From: Clostridiaceae bacterium
Lineage (GTDB): Bacteria; Bacillota; Clostridia; Oscillospirales; Acutalibacteraceae
Direction: 5' to 3'
DNA length: 8,122 bases
NCBI GenBank assembly: GCA_904502175.1
Contig: CAJGDU010000045.1
Span: 1-8,122 of the forward strand
How positions within the stretch are numbered: position 1 is the stretch's first letter; each line of letters begins with the position of its first letter. This document shows positions 1 through 5,596 of this stretch, piece after piece. The position numbers and the translations under genes were made by a program. The notes beneath the pieces were generated by a model. It saw nothing but the letters and a program-made list of their open reading frames with translations, was not told where the DNA came from and did no database searches.

Positions 1-4
1 AAAG

Positions 5-32
5 AAAAAAGACGACCGGACGGTCGTCTTTT
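5..32 (-). terminator. Intrinsic terminator of the tRNA operon
   Basis: A 7-bp GC-rich stem (11-17 with 22-28) closes a 4-nt loop and is extended by A-T pairs. Read on the minus strand it is followed by a run of T. It lies only a few bases beyond the 3' end of tRNA-Tyr, so it should end the tRNA-Thr/tRNA-Tyr transcript. The flanking A and T runs would let it also work on the plus strand. Confidence 0.88.
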
Positions 33-34
33 CC

Positions 35-119
35 TGGTGGGAGAGGGTGGATTCGAACCACCGAAGGTACAACCAACAGATTTACAGTCTGCCCCCTTTG
101 GCCACTCGGGAACTCTCCC
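35..119 (-). tRNA. tRNA-Tyr (GTA anticodon)
   Basis: An 85-nt class II tRNA with a long variable arm. The acceptor stem pairs GGGAGAG (113-119 on the complement) with CTCTCCC, followed by discriminator A and an encoded CCA (35-37). The anticodon GTA is the complement of 83-85, in the loop CTGTAAA. The T arm carries the usual GGTTCGAACC core. It is the second gene of a two-tRNA transcript, 33 nt downstream of tRNA-Thr, and is followed at once by a terminator. Confidence 0.97.
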
Positions 120-152
120 ATATGAACCGGTGTCAGGTAGCTGTCACCGGCA

Positions 153-228
153 TGGAGCTGGTGAACGGACTTGAACCCCTGACCTGCTGATTACAAATCA
201 GCTGCTCTACCAACTGAGCTACACCAGC
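153..228 (-). tRNA. tRNA-Thr (TGT anticodon)
   Basis: A 76-nt standard cloverleaf. The acceptor stem pairs GCTGGTG with CACCAGC, followed by discriminator T and an encoded CCA (153-155). The anticodon TGT is the complement of 193-195, in the loop TTTGTAA. The D arm reads AGCTCAGTTGGTAGAGC and the T arm contains GGTTCAAGTCC. It is the first gene after the promoter at 263-291 and is co-oriented with tRNA-Tyr. Confidence 0.97.
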
Positions 229-239
229 ATATCGGTTTA

Positions 240-256
240 CGCACGTCTCACGTGCG
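240..256 (-). other. Small hairpin at the 5' end of the tRNA precursor
   Basis: A perfect 6-bp inverted repeat (240-245 with 251-256) encloses a 5-nt loop. It starts about where the tRNA promoter at 263-291 should begin transcription, so the precursor RNA would open with a short stem-loop that RNase P later removes with the leader. It could protect the 5' end or act as a DNA operator. The sequence does not decide between these. Confidence 0.4.
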
Positions 257-262
257 GGAATA

Positions 263-291
263 AATATATCACACTTGAAGAACTCCGTCAA
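263..291 (-). promoter_or_regulatory. Sigma-70-type promoter of the tRNA operon
   Basis: The minus strand reads TTGACG (286-291), a 17-bp spacer, then TATATT (263-268). Both hexamers are close to consensus and the spacing is optimal. It points to the tRNA-Thr gene, with a predicted start near 256. The -35 sits in the loop region of the terminator hairpin of the upstream sulfurtransferase gene, and one stem arm supplies the spacer, so the two elements share the same bases. Confidence 0.75.
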
Positions 292-312
292 GGGAGTTTT
301 TCAAGTGTGATA
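267..312 (-). terminator. Long terminator hairpin after the sulfurtransferase gene
   Basis: An outer 13-bp perfect stem (267-279 with 300-312) and an inner 6-bp stem (281-286 with 293-298) are separated by one mismatch. The hairpin begins 13 bases after the stop codon. On the minus strand the tail is AT-rich (TATTTATT) rather than a pure T run, so termination may be good but not complete. It overlaps the tRNA promoter. Confidence 0.7.
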
Positions 313-325
313 CGGAAATACGCGG

Positions 326-1477
326 TCAGATGAAATAGGTCATATCGGACTTCTCTGCGGAGCCGAGCATGGTGGCCACGCCGCCCAGTTCGATGCCGTC
401 GATGAGCTCTTCCTGCTTGATGCCCATGATGTCCATGGACATCTGGCAGGCGACGAGGCGGACCCCGTGTTTGATGGCGTCATCGATGAGTTCCTCGAGG
501 GAGGAAATGCCGTTCTGTTTCATGATCCAGCGGATCATCAAAGCACCGGCGCCGCCCATGTTCATGCGGGACAGGCCGAGCTTTTTGGTGCCCCTCGGCA
601 TCATAAGACCGAAGGCGGTCTCAATAAGGTTCTTTTTCACGCTGACCTTTTCCGGCCGGCGGAGAACGTTGAGGCCCCAGAAGGTGAAGAAGATGGTGAC
701 AGGACGGCCGAGCGCGGCGGCGCCGTTGGCCATGATGAAGGCGGCGATGGTCTTGTCGAGGTCGCCGCTGAAGACGACCATGGTCTTCTCGTGTTCGCGG
801 GGCTCATAGAGAGCCGGGCCGTCTGTCTTCTCTGCCGCGGCCGCGGTGCCGCCCTTGGTGATGACGGTCTTGACCAGAGGGCCGCTCGGGTCATAGTCGT
901 TGGAGACGAGCGTGTTGCCGGTGCGCTCTGCCCAGACGGCGATGTCGGAGTAGAAGGCGTCTTCGGTGGCCTCGATGGAAACGGTGGTGCCGTCCGGCAG
1001 GTCCTTCAGCGCGTCGGCCACTTTGACGATGGGACCGGGGCACTTGAGGCCCTTGGCGTCGATGAACACCGCTTCCGCGGGAGCTGCTTCCGGCGCTGCC
1101 TTCGGGGCTTCCGCTGCCGGAGCCGCCACCGGTTCCGGTTTCGGCGCTTCCGCTTTTTCCGCAGGCGCGGCCTGCGATTCCAGGTAGGCGCGGTACGCTT
1201 TATAGCCGTCCTCCAGGTTGATGGCCTCGTAGCCCCGGTCCGCCAGGATCTCGGCGACCTCTTCGGACCAGTCGCCCACGCGGCAGTAGACGATGACGGG
1301 TTTGTCCTTCGGGACGTCGGACAGCTTCGTGCCGATCTGGCTGAAGGGCAGGTTGATGGCGCCCTCGATGCCGTGGACGAGGACCTCGTCCGGCTCCCTC
1401 AGGTCGAGGAGTGTATACTTCGAAAAGTCCAGATTCGCGAACTCTTCCGCGGTGATGCGTTTGAATGCTTCTGCCAT
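326..1477 (-). CDS. Three-domain sulfurtransferase: rhodanese-TusA-DsrE/F-like fusion
   Basis: A 383-aa cytoplasmic protein with no signal peptide. Residues 1-100 form a single rhodanese domain with active-site Cys65 in the loop CRVGDWS. Residues 103-136 are an Ala/Pro/Glu-rich flexible linker. Residues 137-210 match TusA/SirA, with the hallmark CPGP and Cys146. Residues 230-383 resemble the DsrE/F-like (DsrE2) fold, with Cys344 in ACQMSMDIMG. These are the only three cysteines, one per domain. In known families each such cysteine carries a persulfide, so the protein probably passes sulfur along its own chain to an unknown acceptor. Similar domains occur fused to CoA-disulfide-reductase flavoproteins; that domain is absent here. 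The rhodanese loop has Trp where Arg is usual. The start is fixed by AAGGAG (1485-1490), 7 nt upstream. The gene appears monocistronic. Confidence 0.9.
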   Translation of the reverse strand: MAEAFKRITAEEFANLDFSKYTLLDLREPDEVLVHGIEGAINLPFSQIGTKLSDVPKDKPVIVYCRVGDWSEEVAEILADRGYEAINLEDGYKAYRAYLESQAAPAEKAEAPKPEPVAAPAAEAPKAAPEAAPAEAVFIDAKGLKCPGPIVKVADALKDLPDGTTVSIEATEDAFYSDIAVWAERTGNTLVSNDYDPSGPLVKTVITKGGTAAAAEKTDGPALYEPREHEKTMVVFSGDLDKTIAAFIMANGAAALGRPVTIFFTFWGLNVLRRPEKVSVKKNLIETAFGLMMPRGTKKLGLSRMNMGGAGALMIRWIMKQNGISSLEELIDDAIKHGVRLVACQMSMDIMGIKQEELIDGIELGGVATMLGSAEKSDMTYFI

Positions 1478-1535
1478 ATGATCGCTCCTTTTATACTATT
1501 TCATAGGGATTTACTAGGATTATTTCTTCGCCTGT

Positions 1536-1564
1536 ATTATAAGGCCATCCCGAGGGGAAGTCAA
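1536..1564 (-). promoter_or_regulatory. Promoter of the sulfurtransferase gene
   Basis: The minus strand reads TTGACT (1559-1564), a 17-bp spacer and a perfect TATAAT (1536-1541). The predicted start is near 1529, giving a leader of about 50 nt. This is among the strongest promoter matches in the window. It lies back to back with the symporter promoter. Confidence 0.75.
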
Positions 1565-1605
1565 TGGACTTTGGCCCGTTATTGCCCTATGTATTGAAAG
1601 TGTTG

Positions 1606-1637
1606 CCGCAAGGCGGTTGCGGGAAGTCTTGCCCGCA
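1606..1637 (+). promoter_or_regulatory. Overlapping inverted repeats in the symporter promoter (possible operator)
   Basis: CCGCAA (1606-1611) faces TTGCGG (1617-1622) across GGCGG. TGCGGG (1618-1623) also faces CCCGCA (1632-1637). The two dyads share the same central arm, which covers the -35 and the spacer of the predicted symporter promoter and precedes the likely start of transcription. This placement suits a repressor operator on DNA rather than an RNA switch. No regulator is encoded in the window. Confidence 0.3.
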
Positions 1638-1646
1638 GAGTACAAT
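1617..1646 (+). promoter_or_regulatory. Probable promoter of the sugar symporter gene
   Basis: TTGCGG (1617-1622), an 18-bp spacer and TACAAT (1641-1646). The -10 is good and the -35 is moderate, as expected for a regulated promoter. The predicted start is near 1653, giving a leader of about 43 nt that contains the ribosome site at 1684-1689. Confidence 0.5.
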
Positions 1647-1695
1647 GGAGACAGAATACCCGGACGAAACCAACGATACTATGAAGGAGAACGTC

Positions 1696-3264
1696 ATGAG
1701 CACCAAAGCTGCTGCGCTGACCGCCAACACCTATACCAGGCCGGAGATCGGCGGGTATATGGTCGGCATGTTCGGTCAGAACCTCATCTATCAGATCATC
1801 AACACCGGGCTGTATTTCTATTTCCAGAACGTCATCTGCCTCCCGGCGATGGCGCTGGGCTGGATCTTCATGCTCGCCCGGGTCTGGGACGCCGTCAACG
1901 ACCCCATCATGGGCACGTTCGTCGACCGGACCCACACCCGCTGGGGCAAGTGCCGCCCCTACCTCATCTTCGGGCCGCCCGTCATCATGGTCATCACCAT
2001 CGCGGCCTTCCTCAACAGCAACTATGCGGACGCCACGACCACGAGCGGGCGCATCGCCATCATTGCCTGGGCCGGCATCTCCTACATCCTCTGGGGCATG
2101 ACCTACACGGTCTGCGACATCCCGCTCTGGGGCCTCACCTCCGTCATGACGGAGGACGAGAATGACCGGGCCAAAGCGCTGAGCCTTGCCCGCATCGCCG
2201 CCGGGTTCGCCGGCGTCGGCGTCATGATCGTCCAGGTGGCTCAGGCCGTCGGTTCCACGTTCGAAGCCTCCGGGCTCAGCCACAGCGAAGCCCAGCGCAG
2301 AGGATTCATCGTCACGGCCATCGGCTTCACCATCCTCTCCACCATCCTCTTCGAGTTCGCGGGCCTCTTCACAAAGGAGCGGGTCGCCGGCAGCGAAGAG
2401 CACTACACGGTCAAACAGAATTTCCAGATCATGTGGAAAAACCTGCCCTTCCGGCAGATCCTCATCTCCGGCATCCTGAGAAGCCCCATCCAGCTGCTCC
2501 TCATCAACGCCATGACCGTCGTCACTTACTACTACGCCAACGGCGACATCATGAACGTCTTCGGCAAGAACGGCCTCAACATGGGCATCCTCATCAACAT
2601 GGTGCTCATCGGCGGCATGATGTTCCTCGGCAATTTCCTCGGCATGGGTATTATGCCGGGCCTCATGAACCGCTTCGAAAAGAAGAACCTCTACAACTTC
2701 GCGACCATTGCGGGCGCCCTCCCCTATGCCCTCATGTTCGTCCTCTACCTTGTGGCCGGGGGCAATGTGAAGCCCCTGGTCTGGGGCATCCCCTTCAGCG
2801 TCTGCATCTTCCTGAGCGGCGCCGCCCAGGGCGCGCTGAACGTCCTGCAGTCCGTCATGATCGCCGACTGTGTCGACTATGAGGAGTACAAGAACGGCAT
2901 CCGCACCGACGGCGTCTTCTTCTCCGGTCAGAGTTTCATCACAAAGCTCTCCAGCGGCATTGCCGCCCTCATCTCCTCCGCGGTCTTCGGCTACGTCGGC
3001 TACAGCGGCGTCAACGTCGACAAACTCAACACGGCCCTGAACCAGGGCGCCGACTTTCTGACCTATGACGGCGGCACCGGCCCCGGCAAGTACGCGGCCG
3101 CCATGATGTTCCTCATCTCCATCCCGCCGGCCATCGGCATGCTGCTGGCAGCCATCCCCACCTGGCGGTACGCGCTCCCCGACGCGGAGCACTCCCGCAT
3201 CCTGGACGAGCTGGTGGAACAGCGCGCCGCCAAAGCCGCCCTCGAAGACAACGACATCGAATAA
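1696..3264 (+). CDS. GPH-family sugar:cation symporter (major facilitator superfamily)
   Basis: A 522-aa polytopic inner-membrane protein, a little longer than the roughly 450-500 aa usual for the MelB/XynB-like glycoside-pentoside-hexuronide:cation symporters. The diagnostic segment is at residues 63-89: V-WDAVNDP, then G..VDRT, then RWGKCRPY, the conserved loop between helices 2 and 3. About twelve hydrophobic segments follow in the usual MFS pattern. The C-terminal tail after the last helix is charged and cytoplasmic. The family takes up oligosaccharides, pentosides or uronides with Na+ or H+; the substrate here cannot be read from sequence. ATG 1696 is preferred because AAGGAG (1684-1689) lies 6 nt before it. 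In-frame ATGs at 1564 and 1681 lack a ribosome site, and 1564 lies upstream of the promoter. It is a single-gene unit closed by a strong terminator. Confidence 0.92.
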   Translation: MSTKAAALTANTYTRPEIGGYMVGMFGQNLIYQIINTGLYFYFQNVICLPAMALGWIFMLARVWDAVNDPIMGTFVDRTHTRWGKCRPYLIFGPPVIMVITIAAFLNSNYADATTTSGRIAIIAWAGISYILWGMTYTVCDIPLWGLTSVMTEDENDRAKALSLARIAAGFAGVGVMIVQVAQAVGSTFEASGLSHSEAQRRGFIVTAIGFTILSTILFEFAGLFTKERVAGSEEHYTVKQNFQIMWKNLPFRQILISGILRSPIQLLLINAMTVVTYYYANGDIMNVFGKNGLNMGILINMVLIGGMMFLGNFLGMGIMPGLMNRFEKKNLYNFATIAGALPYALMFVLYLVAGGNVKPLVWGIPFSVCIFLSGAAQGALNVLQSVMIADCVDYEEYKNGIRTDGVFFSGQSFITKLSSGIAALISSAVFGYVGYSGVNVDKLNTALNQGADFLTYDGGTGPGKYAAAMMFLISIPPAIGMLLAAIPTWRYALPDAEHSRILDELVEQRAAKAALEDNDIE

Positions 3265-3266
3265 CA

Positions 3267-3298
3267 AAAAAGCAGTGTCCGAAAGGACACTGCTTTTT
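3267..3298. terminator. Bidirectional intrinsic terminator between convergent genes
   Basis: A 14-bp perfect stem (3267-3280 with 3285-3298) with a GAAA tetraloop. A runs on the left and T runs on the right give a U-run in either direction. It starts two bases after the symporter stop and also lies just beyond the stop of the convergent 76-aa gene, so it ends both transcripts. Confidence 0.92.
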
Positions 3299-3308
3299 AA
3301 ATATCTGT

Positions 3309-3539
3309 TTAGTCGTCGACGTCGGTGGCGTCTGCGTCCACACCCTTGTCCTGGGTGAAGAGCGCCGTCATGAAGACCATGGCTCCAGCCAGGAACGTAA
3401 AGAACTTGGACAGGATGCCCTTCTTCAGAACGGAGCCGCTGTAGGCCGCGATGAATGCCGCAAGCCCTGCGGTAAAGCTCATGGACGCAAGGGTCTTGCC
3501 TTTTTTCTGTTCTCTGGTCAGTTTCTGTTTGTTCGCCAT
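3309..3539 (-). CDS. Small two-helix membrane protein of unknown function (76 aa)
   Basis: Not recognised. The N-terminus is very basic and polar (residues 1-16, five Lys and an Arg). Two hydrophobic segments follow (about 18-36 and 44-62), joined by a short Lys-containing turn, and the protein ends in an acidic tail (DADATDVDD). The layout suggests an integral membrane hairpin. The basic N-terminus should be cytoplasmic, which would put the acidic tail on the same side. ATG 3539 is chosen because GGAGG (3547-3551) lies 7 nt upstream; an upstream in-frame start would put that ribosome site inside the gene. A likely promoter lies at 3628-3656 with cre-like boxes on both sides, so expression may respond to carbon supply. 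There are no cysteines and no enzyme motif. Confidence 0.7.
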   Translation of the reverse strand: MANKQKLTREQKKGKTLASMSFTAGLAAFIAAYSGSVLKKGILSKFFTFLAGAMVFMTALFTQDKGVDADATDVDD

Positions 3540-3574
3540 TTGAATTCCTCCAGTCATGATTCTTTCGACGGCAC

Positions 3575-3588
3575 CGTAAGCGTACACG
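3575..3588 (+). promoter_or_regulatory. Second, weaker cre-like box in the leader of the 76-aa gene
   Basis: The plus strand reads CGTAAGCGTACACG, sharing the core CCGTAAGCGT (3574-3583) in inverted orientation with the better box at 3656-3669. Against TGTAANCGNTNNCA it has three mismatches. It lies downstream of the predicted transcription start, where a LacI/CcpA-family protein could block elongation or loop to the upstream box. Confidence 0.25.
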
Positions 3589-3627
3589 TTCTACATTAAA
3601 AGAACCTAAAAGAATGATACCAAGGTT

Positions 3628-3656
3628 ACTATACCACGAAGGCCCTTCCGCCGCAA
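3628..3656 (-). promoter_or_regulatory. Probable promoter of the 76-aa membrane protein gene
   Basis: The minus strand reads TTGCGG (3651-3656), a 17-bp spacer and TATAGT (3628-3633). It begins in the gap just after the esterase stop and would give a leader of about 80 nt. The spacer holds a dyad, GAAGG-C-CCTTC (3638-3648 on the plus strand). The -35 abuts the cre-like box at 3656-3669. Confidence 0.5.
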
Positions 3657-3669
3657 GCAAACGCTTACG
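3656..3669 (-). promoter_or_regulatory. cre-like (CcpA-type) box at the esterase stop codon
   Basis: The minus strand reads CGTAAGCGTTTGCT, which differs from the CcpA consensus TGTAANCGNTNNCA only at the two outermost fixed positions. It spans the esterase stop codon (3665-3667) and touches the -35 of the next gene. CcpA-type control here is inferred from this match alone; no regulator gene is in the window. Confidence 0.4.
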
Positions 3670-4579
3670 GGGCGAACATGTGCTGCATGGCGTGATAGAG
3701 CAGGTCTTCACAGGCCGGGATGCCGTGGCCGAACCCGGGCAATATCTGCAGCGTCAGGTTCGTTTTGTTGAACGGCTGCGGCCGGTCCGGCTCAGAGGGG
3801 ACCCATTTCCACATCTCAAAGATCTGCGGGATCATCTGCAGGACGGTCTGGTCCTTGTCGCCGGCGCCGCACCAGAAATCGTAGTCCTCCGGCCCGAGGT
3901 GGAACACGGTCGGCACGGAGGCCAGCATGTCCGCTGTCTCCTTTGGTTTCTGCGCGCCGCCGAAGTGCTGGATGGCCCAGCAGTCGCAGGCCAGGGGCGC
4001 GTACCATTTGACGAGGTCGGCACAGAGCAGGAAGACCTGCCAGGTGGTCACGGAGCCCATGGAGTAGCCGGCGAAGGCCCGGTGCTCTCTCGAGTCCCGC
4101 AGGCCCTTCCCGTCGGTGGTCTCCGCGTAGGTGTGGTACTGCGATTCGACCGCGGGGACGATGTCCCTCCGGAACTCCTGATGGAACTGGAGGACCTGTT
4201 CGTAAGACGAGTCGAAGTCCCGGACGGCGTTCTCGTAGTCCCAGGTGACCGCGACGGCAATGAACGGCTTCGTCTTCTTCTCATAGATGAGCCAGTCGAA
4301 GAGGTTGCCGATGGCGCCCCCGTCCCCTTCAAAGGTGGAGTTGGCGTTGCACAGAAAGCCGTGCATGAAATAGACGATGTCGTAGCGGGTGTCCGTGTCC
4401 TCCGGGTCGTAGCCGTAGGGTGTGTAGACATAGCAGGGCTTCAGGAGCGGCCGCCCGTCGCCGGCATAATAGGTGGTGCCGTAGATGAGCTCTTCCACTT
4501 CGCCCAGTTCCGGACAGTCCGGACGGTAGTACCGTTCGTCGACCGGCGTGACTTCCGTGCTGTAGTCTTCTCTGTTCAT
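3665..4579 (-). CDS. Alpha/beta-hydrolase esterase, feruloyl-esterase/esterase D type
   Basis: A 304-aa protein with the layout of the CE1/esterase D group, such as the feruloyl esterase modules of xylanases. The nucleophile is Ser173 in GYSMG. An HGF motif at 73-75 could help form the oxyanion hole. The catalytic His is probably His285 in PGFGHG, and the acid probably one of the Asp residues in 232-243. The family cleaves ester-linked phenolic or acyl groups from plant polysaccharides, or related small esters. There is no signal peptide or lipobox, so it should act in the cytoplasm on imported oligosaccharide esters. ATG 4579 has AGGAG (4590-4594) 10 nt upstream, directly after the aldolase terminator. 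No separate promoter fits between them, so read-through or a promoter inside the aldolase end is likely. The true substrate is unknown. Confidence 0.82.
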   Translation of the reverse strand: MNREDYSTEVTPVDERYYRPDCPELGEVEELIYGTTYYAGDGRPLLKPCYVYTPYGYDPEDTDTRYDIVYFMHGFLCNANSTFEGDGGAIGNLFDWLIYEKKTKPFIAVAVTWDYENAVRDFDSSYEQVLQFHQEFRRDIVPAVESQYHTYAETTDGKGLRDSREHRAFAGYSMGSVTTWQVFLLCADLVKWYAPLACDCWAIQHFGGAQKPKETADMLASVPTVFHLGPEDYDFWCGAGDKDQTVLQMIPQIFEMWKWVPSEPDRPQPFNKTNLTLQILPGFGHGIPACEDLLYHAMQHMFAP

Positions 4580-4596
4580 GAAAAACCTTCTCCTGA

Positions 4597-4629
4597 AAAA
4601 ACTCCCACGCGGTGGGCGCGGGAGTTTTT
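4597..4629 (-). terminator. Intrinsic terminator between the aldolase and esterase genes
   Basis: A 10-bp stem (4597-4606 with 4620-4629) with a GC-rich 13-nt loop, followed on the minus strand by a T run. It starts 11 bases past the aldolase stop. The T run ends within a few bases of the esterase ribosome site. The loop can also pair differently (CCCAC 4604-4608 with GTGGG 4612-4616), which gives a possible alternative fold. Confidence 0.85.
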
Positions 4630-4640
4630 ATTATGACTGG

Positions 4641-5507
4641 TTACGCTTTGTTGGTGGAACCGAAGACATCGATCTTGTATTTGACCATGTCGACGCAGGC
4701 GGCGAAACCGGGCGCGAGGAGTTTGCGCGGGTCGAAGCCCTTGCCTTCCTTGTCCTTGCCGGCTTCGATGTACTCGCGGGTCTTGGCCGCGAACACGAGC
4801 TGCAGTTCGGTGTTGACGTTGATTTTCGAAATGCCCTTGGAGACCGCTTCCCGGACCATGTCATCCGGAATGCCCGAGCCGCCGTGCAGGACCAGCGGAA
4901 GGTCCGGACCGACCGCGTCGATGATGGCGTCGAGGACGTCGAAACGGAGTCCCGGCCAGCCTTCAGGGTACACGCCGTGGATGTTGCCGATGCCGCAGGC
5001 GAGCATGTCTACGCCGCAGTCCGCAATGGCTTTGCACTCCGCGGGGTCCGCGCACTCGCCCATGCCGACGATGCCGTCTTCCTCGCCGCCGATGGCGCCG
5101 ACTTCCGCTTCCAGAGAGATGCCTCTCTCCTTGCAGATGGCGGCCAGCTCTCTGGTCTTTTCCAGGTTCTCTTCGAAGGGAAGAGACGAGCCGTCGAACA
5201 TGATGGAGGAATAGCCGGCCTCGATGCAGGCCTTGGCCGCTTCGTAGTTGCCGTGGTCGAGGTGGAGGGCGATGGGCACCGTGATGCCCATGGAGTCGAT
5301 GAGGTCGTTGACCATGTCCACGCAGAGCTTGTAGCCGCCCATGTATTTGGCAGCGCCCATAGAGGTCTGAACGAGGATGGGAGCGTTGGCTTCCTGCGCC
5401 CCTTTCAGAACGGACTGGGTCCACTCAAGGTTGTTGATATTGAATGCGCCGATGCCATATCCGCCTTTGCGGGCAGCGACCATCATTTCTTTTGCAGATA
5501 CTGTCAT
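4641..5507 (-). CDS. fba: Class II fructose-bisphosphate aldolase
   Basis: A 288-aa zinc-dependent aldolase of normal family length. It reversibly splits fructose 1,6-bisphosphate into dihydroxyacetone phosphate and glyceraldehyde 3-phosphate, the central step of glycolysis in the cytoplasm. The motif HLDHG (82-86) supplies catalytic Asp84 and zinc ligand His85. The other expected zinc ligands are His177 (NIHGVY) and His208 (LHGGSG). The LEAEVG-GGEEDG stretch (132-145) and the phosphate-binding NVNT (230-233) are intact. Tagatose-bisphosphate aldolases share these motifs, so that activity cannot be excluded, but no tagatose-pathway genes are nearby. ATG 5507 follows GGAGG (5515-5519) by 7 nt. 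It has its own promoter (5568-5596) and a hairpin in the leader. A terminator follows the gene. Confidence 0.95.
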   Translation of the reverse strand: MTVSAKEMMVAARKGGYGIGAFNINNLEWTQSVLKGAQEANAPILVQTSMGAAKYMGGYKLCVDMVNDLIDSMGITVPIALHLDHGNYEAAKACIEAGYSSIMFDGSSLPFEENLEKTRELAAICKERGISLEAEVGAIGGEEDGIVGMGECADPAECKAIADCGVDMLACGIGNIHGVYPEGWPGLRFDVLDAIIDAVGPDLPLVLHGGSGIPDDMVREAVSKGISKINVNTELQLVFAAKTREYIEAGKDKEGKGFDPRKLLAPGFAACVDMVKYKIDVFGSTNKA

Positions 5508-5531
5508 AATTTATCCTCCGCATTAAATACA

Positions 5532-5548
5532 GCAGACCGGTTGTCTGC
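5532..5548 (-). other. Hairpin in the aldolase leader
   Basis: GCAGAC (5532-5537) pairs with GTCTGC (5543-5548) across a 5-nt loop. On the minus strand it is followed by TGTATTTAAT and then the aldolase ribosome site. It lies downstream of the predicted start of transcription, so it could be a 5' stabiliser or a weak attenuator. It could also stop read-through from the 97-aa gene. The tail is too poor in T for a firm terminator call. Confidence 0.4.
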
Positions 5549-5567
5549 ACCTTATTTCTGTAGTTCT

Positions 5568-5596
5568 ATCATCGCATACAACTGCGTTGAAAGCAA
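5568..5596 (-). promoter_or_regulatory. Probable promoter of the aldolase gene
   Basis: The minus strand reads TTGCTT (5591-5596), a 17-bp spacer and GATGAT (5568-5573), with TGC directly before the -10 as in extended -10 promoters. It lies between the stop of the 97-aa gene and the leader hairpin. The predicted leader is about 53 nt. Confidence 0.45.

Noticed and set aside
467..1597. A 376-codon plus-strand frame opposite the sulfurtransferase
   Set aside because: No ribosome site, Arg/Gly/Val-rich composition, and it runs across the sulfurtransferase promoter. The opposite strand has three recognisable domains.
1564..1695. Upstream start codons for the symporter (1564 or 1681)
   Set aside because: They lie before or at the edge of the predicted promoter and ribosome site. 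ATG 1696 has AAGGAG at ideal distance, and the extra residues do not fit the family N-terminus.
3638..3648. Palindrome GAAGG-C-CCTTC as a terminator after the esterase
   Set aside because: The loop would be one base and no T run follows. It is better viewed as a dyad in the promoter spacer.
1579..3711. A 710-codon open frame on the minus strand opposite the symporter
   Set aside because: It is a shadow of the symporter caused by high G+C at third codon positions. The product is low-complexity (Asp/Glu/Gly/Arg rich) and crosses the intergenic terminator.
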